Shown piece after piece: positions 60,916-64,000 of a stretch of DNA of 64,000 nucleotides; within the stretch, counting starts at the first letter, position 1, and each line of letters opens with the position of its first letter. The notes beneath the pieces were generated by a model. The model did not search any database. It had not been told where the DNA came from and saw only the letters and a program-made list of their open reading frames with translations. A program made the translations under genes and the position numbers. The DNA is from Medicago truncatula. Its lineage: Eukaryota > Streptophyta > Magnoliopsida > Fabales > Fabaceae. The DNA is taken from the NCBI RefSeq assembly GCF_003473485.1, contig NC_053044.1, forward strand, positions 49,640,091 through 49,704,090. The letters run 5' to 3'.

Positions 60916-61303
60916 ATCGATCGAGGTTTATATATTGTAGTCTCTAAGTTGAAGAAAGTCAATTAATTTACTCACTCATGTTCAAATTTATGACTTTAAT
61001 TTCATATATCCTATACTGTTGCTACCAGAAAGTGGGTCTTAACTCTTCATGTAGTCTTCTCCGATAAAATAAAATAATAAAACGATAAAAGACTAATGAA
61101 GACATATAATATAATATAGTACATATCTTTCAGTAGTTTTGGACTTTGGTGAATGTTTTTTAATATAAATATTTTGGTCACCTCTTTTACTCTGATTTCC
61201 ATCATCATCTACTACAAGAGATACTTCTTAAATCTGTCCTGACCGCGCTTCTCTGTCTATACATTTTCCTTCTTCAAAACTCCGTCAGATATCATTTCTC
61301 TCG
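60916..61303. other. Intergenic DNA
   Basis: No gene or repeat is recognised between the Tourist-like element and the LINE fragment. Confidence 0.45.
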
Positions 61304-62300
61304 TTGATTCTATTTTTACAAAAAAAAAAAAATGGGGAGGGAGTGAGGATAACAAAAAAATTTCCTGGATTTCCTTTGCGTTTGAGATTTGCTCACTTAT
61401 TTGATCTCGCAACAAACAAGTTTAGCACGGTCGCTGACATGTGTATGCTCGATTGGGAGGAAGAGGGAGAGGCGAGGAGTTGGAGGAAACGCCTGTGGGC
61501 ATGGGAGGAAGACTTGTTAGGGGAGTGTAGGGCTTTACTTGACAATGTTGTTGTGCAATCTAATGTTTATGACAGGTGGCAGTAGGATTCAGATCCTCAC
61601 AAAGGCTATACAGTGAGAGGTGCATATCAGTCATTGACATCTACGGAATTAGCCACAGTTGACGGAGGAGAAGAGCTTGTTTGGCACAATCATGTTCCAT
61701 TGAAGGTTTCCATCCTTGCCTGGCGTTTAATGAAAGACAGGTTACCAACTCGAAGCAATCTTCAAAGGCGCGGTATCCTTGCTGCTACAGACACCACATG
61801 TTTATCATGTTATGGCATGGAAGAAACCGCCTCCCATTACAAAGTTTTTGGTTCTTTATGGCAGCACATCAGATCTTGGATTGGCATGGCTGGAGCACAT
61901 CCTCAAAACATTAGTGAGCATTTCCATCAATTTACTCACTTTACAGGTCACTCGAAGGCACATCGGTCTTTTTACAACTAATATGGCTACTTTGTGTTTG
62001 GTTGATTTGGAATGAACGTAATAACAGGTTGTTCAAGAACATAGAAACACATATCATACAACTGTTAGAAAAAGCAAAATATCATTCGTTATGGTGGTTA
62101 AAAGTTAATAACACCAATTTTGTGTACGGTTCCCAAAGATGGTGGTCGGACCCTTTACTTTGTTTGGGTATCGACTGACCTTTTTACCGTACTCATTTTG
62201 TTAAACAATTCTTGTTGAGGGTGAGTTCTCTAGTACATCTTGTATTGAGAAATTTTCATTGCCGCTGTTAATATATATCATTTTGATTTCTTAAAAAAAA
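61304..62300 (+). mobile_element. 5'-truncated LINE (reverse-transcriptase C-terminal end, zf-RVT)
   Basis: Frames give 'FAHLFDLATNKFSTVADMCM', then after a stop 'YTVRGAYQSLTSTELATVD', 'HVPLKVSILAWRLMKDRLPT', 'CYGMEETASH' and 'SLWQHIRSWIGMAGAHPQNI', then 'LIWNERNNRLFKN'. This is the end of ORF2 of a plant non-LTR retrotransposon with its zf-RVT domain. Stops and shifts break it. A poly(A)-like end stands near 62292-62300. It is homologous to the minus-strand copy at 1746-3010, including the 'WWSDPL' coding end. Confidence 0.82.
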
Positions 62301-63055
62301 TATAGATATTTTGGTGGAATGATTAAATTGATCAATGTATTCAATTTACTCAAATTAGTCCGATCCTTTATTTTGACGTGCATCGCGTGATTCTTCATTT
62401 CTTCTTATGCTCCTTTCTTTCCTCAATAAGACACAGTTGAGAATTTTTCATGTGATACAATTTTTTTCAAAATTCAAGGAGTATTGCAGAATCCTTGAAC
62501 ACAATCTAAATTCCTTTGTTTGTCTCATTTTATTTTTCCTTTGTTGTTTGTATATATGTATCTTTTTTTTTTTTTACTTTGGTGTAATATATGTATCTCT
62601 ATCTATGTGACATTACCAAATAAAAAGTCAGGAAAAATAGTTTAATAATTAATTTTTTTTACTAATTAACAATTCAATTTGTCCCTTAAAAAAATCAATT
62701 TGTATGGCTAATAATGGGTGCGTTTGTTTCAACTTTTAAAAAATAAATAAATAATTGTGTTAAAAGAATTTAGAGATTTTTTTTAGGATTTTAAAAAAAA
62801 AATTGAAGTTATTTTTGTTTGCCTACTACCCATAAATATCTTTTTTTCTTTAAATGAGTTTTAACTTGTACATGAGCTACCTCCTTGTTTTTGAAAAAAA
62901 TAGATTTTGAGAAAAGGTAATCCTAATAGCTTTTCATTTTATGGTCAAAATAGATTTTTTTTGATAAAATGATTTTTCTAAAAATCATAAACAAACACCT
63001 AAAAATGAAAAAAGTGTTTTTTTTTTTTAAAAAAAAAATTCTTAAACAAACAGAC
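62301..63055. other. AT-rich DNA with a possible MITE at 62715-63055
   Basis: GGGTGCGTTTGTTTCAA near 62717 is loosely matched by the inverted GGTCTGTTTGTTTAAG at about 63040-63055. No target duplication is evident. No gene. Confidence 0.4.
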
Positions 63056-63059
63056 CAAA

Positions 63060-63500
63060 ATACTTTTTTTTAACAAGCCAAAATAGAATGTTATATAACA
63101 CAAAGAGTAGTTCATCTCACACAAGGCGTGCAAAAGAGAACCACCCACCAAAAAATACAGTTAAAATTCCGATGTCGTACAATAGCACACCTGAAGAAAG
63201 ACAACAAATAGAACTACATTAAAACACCCATGCAAAGTAAAGGGTGTCGCCACCGGTCAATAATAAGACATAAATTTAACATCCAAAGTGTCAATCTTCT
63301 TATTAAAAATCTTGTTGTTTTTTTCCTTTCAAATAACCCAGACGATAACCATCCAGATTACTGTTAGAAAAGAGTGTGTAGATCGCGGTAGCTCCGAAAC
63401 GGGACCAAAATACTACTAAATTAATAGTCAATTCAATTTGTTTAAGCAGTTTTTTTGCCGCGTATTATGAGGACTCTTCCCACCAGACAGTTGGGTGGAT
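63060..63500 (-). mobile_element. LINE 3' end fragment
   Basis: On the minus strand 'VIWMVIVWVIWKEKNNKIFN' and 'KKIDTLDVKF' are followed by a stop. This is the usual last stretch of plant LINE ORF2, then a 3' untranslated part that ends near an A-run (reversed, about 63064). It is of a different subfamily from the two longer fragments. Confidence 0.65.
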
Positions 63501-63963
63501 CATAAAAGTGATAATAACTAGAGACCTTCATTTGTTAGATTCAGCCAAAGCCAAAAAAATAACTGAGATGTCATGGATCATCGTGTTGCCAAAAAATAAC
63601 CCTAGCCTCTCCTGCCCTACAACATACTTTGTCACCGGAAAAATCCAACTACATGGCATTTCATTACAGTTTGCAAACTACTCTATCCATAATAAAATAT
63701 AGAATTAAACATATTCTTTTTTCATATAAAATTATCAATTTTTGTCATTCGACTCCATAAAAAGTGACACTTTGTTGTTCCTATTAAATTTTCTTGCACG
63801 TAGCTTTAATCCCTACCGTTAAAGTCGGTTAACAATAATAATGAACATATAAAAATAGAGATGAAGAAGAAGAGAACACCATTTAGCTTAGGGTATCAAT
63901 CATATGATGACCATAACTTAAAGAGTAAAGGTTACAATACAACATAAATGCTAGAAAAGACTA

Positions 63964-64000
63964 CGGGTGTATTGAATTGAGATTTTGAAGGATTGTTTTG
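63964..64000 (+). mobile_element. Start of a repeat cut by the window edge
   Basis: GGTGTATTGAATTGAGATTT is shared with 36080, followed by a related AAGGATTGTTTTG. Its other end lies outside the window. Confidence 0.45.

Overview
This window is nuclear DNA of a dicot plant. It is AT-rich, with short genes split by GT-AG introns, Stowaway, Tourist and hAT miniature elements, SINEs, LINE fragments, and plant families such as AHL, UBP16-like and AED3-like. A legume close to Medicago is my best guess from the overall look of the repeats; that is inference, and nothing in the sequence proves it.

Host genes, left to right. A broken 5' piece of a PPR gene lies at 70-397. A small PWWP-domain gene (4299-7689, +) has an internally deleted LTR retroelement and a Stowaway element in its largest intron. 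An intronless AT-hook (AHL) gene is at 13458-14330 (+). A UBP16-like ubiquitin protease with MYND finger has 11 exons at 23809-30186 (-). An intronless secreted aspartyl protease of AED3 type is at 41936-43252 (+). A broken serpin is at 49154-49853 (-). A DUF7870 membrane-anchored protein is at 57459-58622 (-). These genes look unrelated in function; there is no cluster or operon logic.

The most interesting object is a complete Mutator-like element (MULE) at 50685-56461. It is 5777 bp long, with terminal inverted repeats of about 311-315 bp that differ at only a few places, and a perfect 9-bp target duplication (TTTTAATCA). It carries two convergent intact genes. One is a four-exon transposase of 1075 aa (PB1-like, MuDR DNA-binding, DDE, SWIM, AT-hook and CCHC parts). 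The other is a two-exon, 193-aa protein with a GRF-type zinc finger, charged helical repeats and a C-terminal membrane anchor. A decayed locus at about 10.5-12.0 kb has the same convergent arrangement: a possible transposase tail on +, and a GRF/membrane-tail gene on -. I infer that the GRF-membrane protein is an accessory gene of these MULEs, comparable in position to mudrB of maize MuDR.

The rest is a dense layer of nested mobile elements, many with readable target duplications. A LINE tail sits in a Stowaway element (1563-3096). A Stowaway sits inside the 9-bp target duplication of a 912-bp MULE foldback (19887-20936). There is a 305-bp MULE-type MITE (39469-39773), hAT elements with 8-bp duplications (22686-23363, 31843-32297), Tourist elements with TTA/TAA duplications (17661-17909, 36996-37585, 47990-48309), two clear SINEs (38781-38916, 60020-60162) and a CACTA-type end (37840). 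Long AT-rich stretches between these hold nothing else I can recognise.
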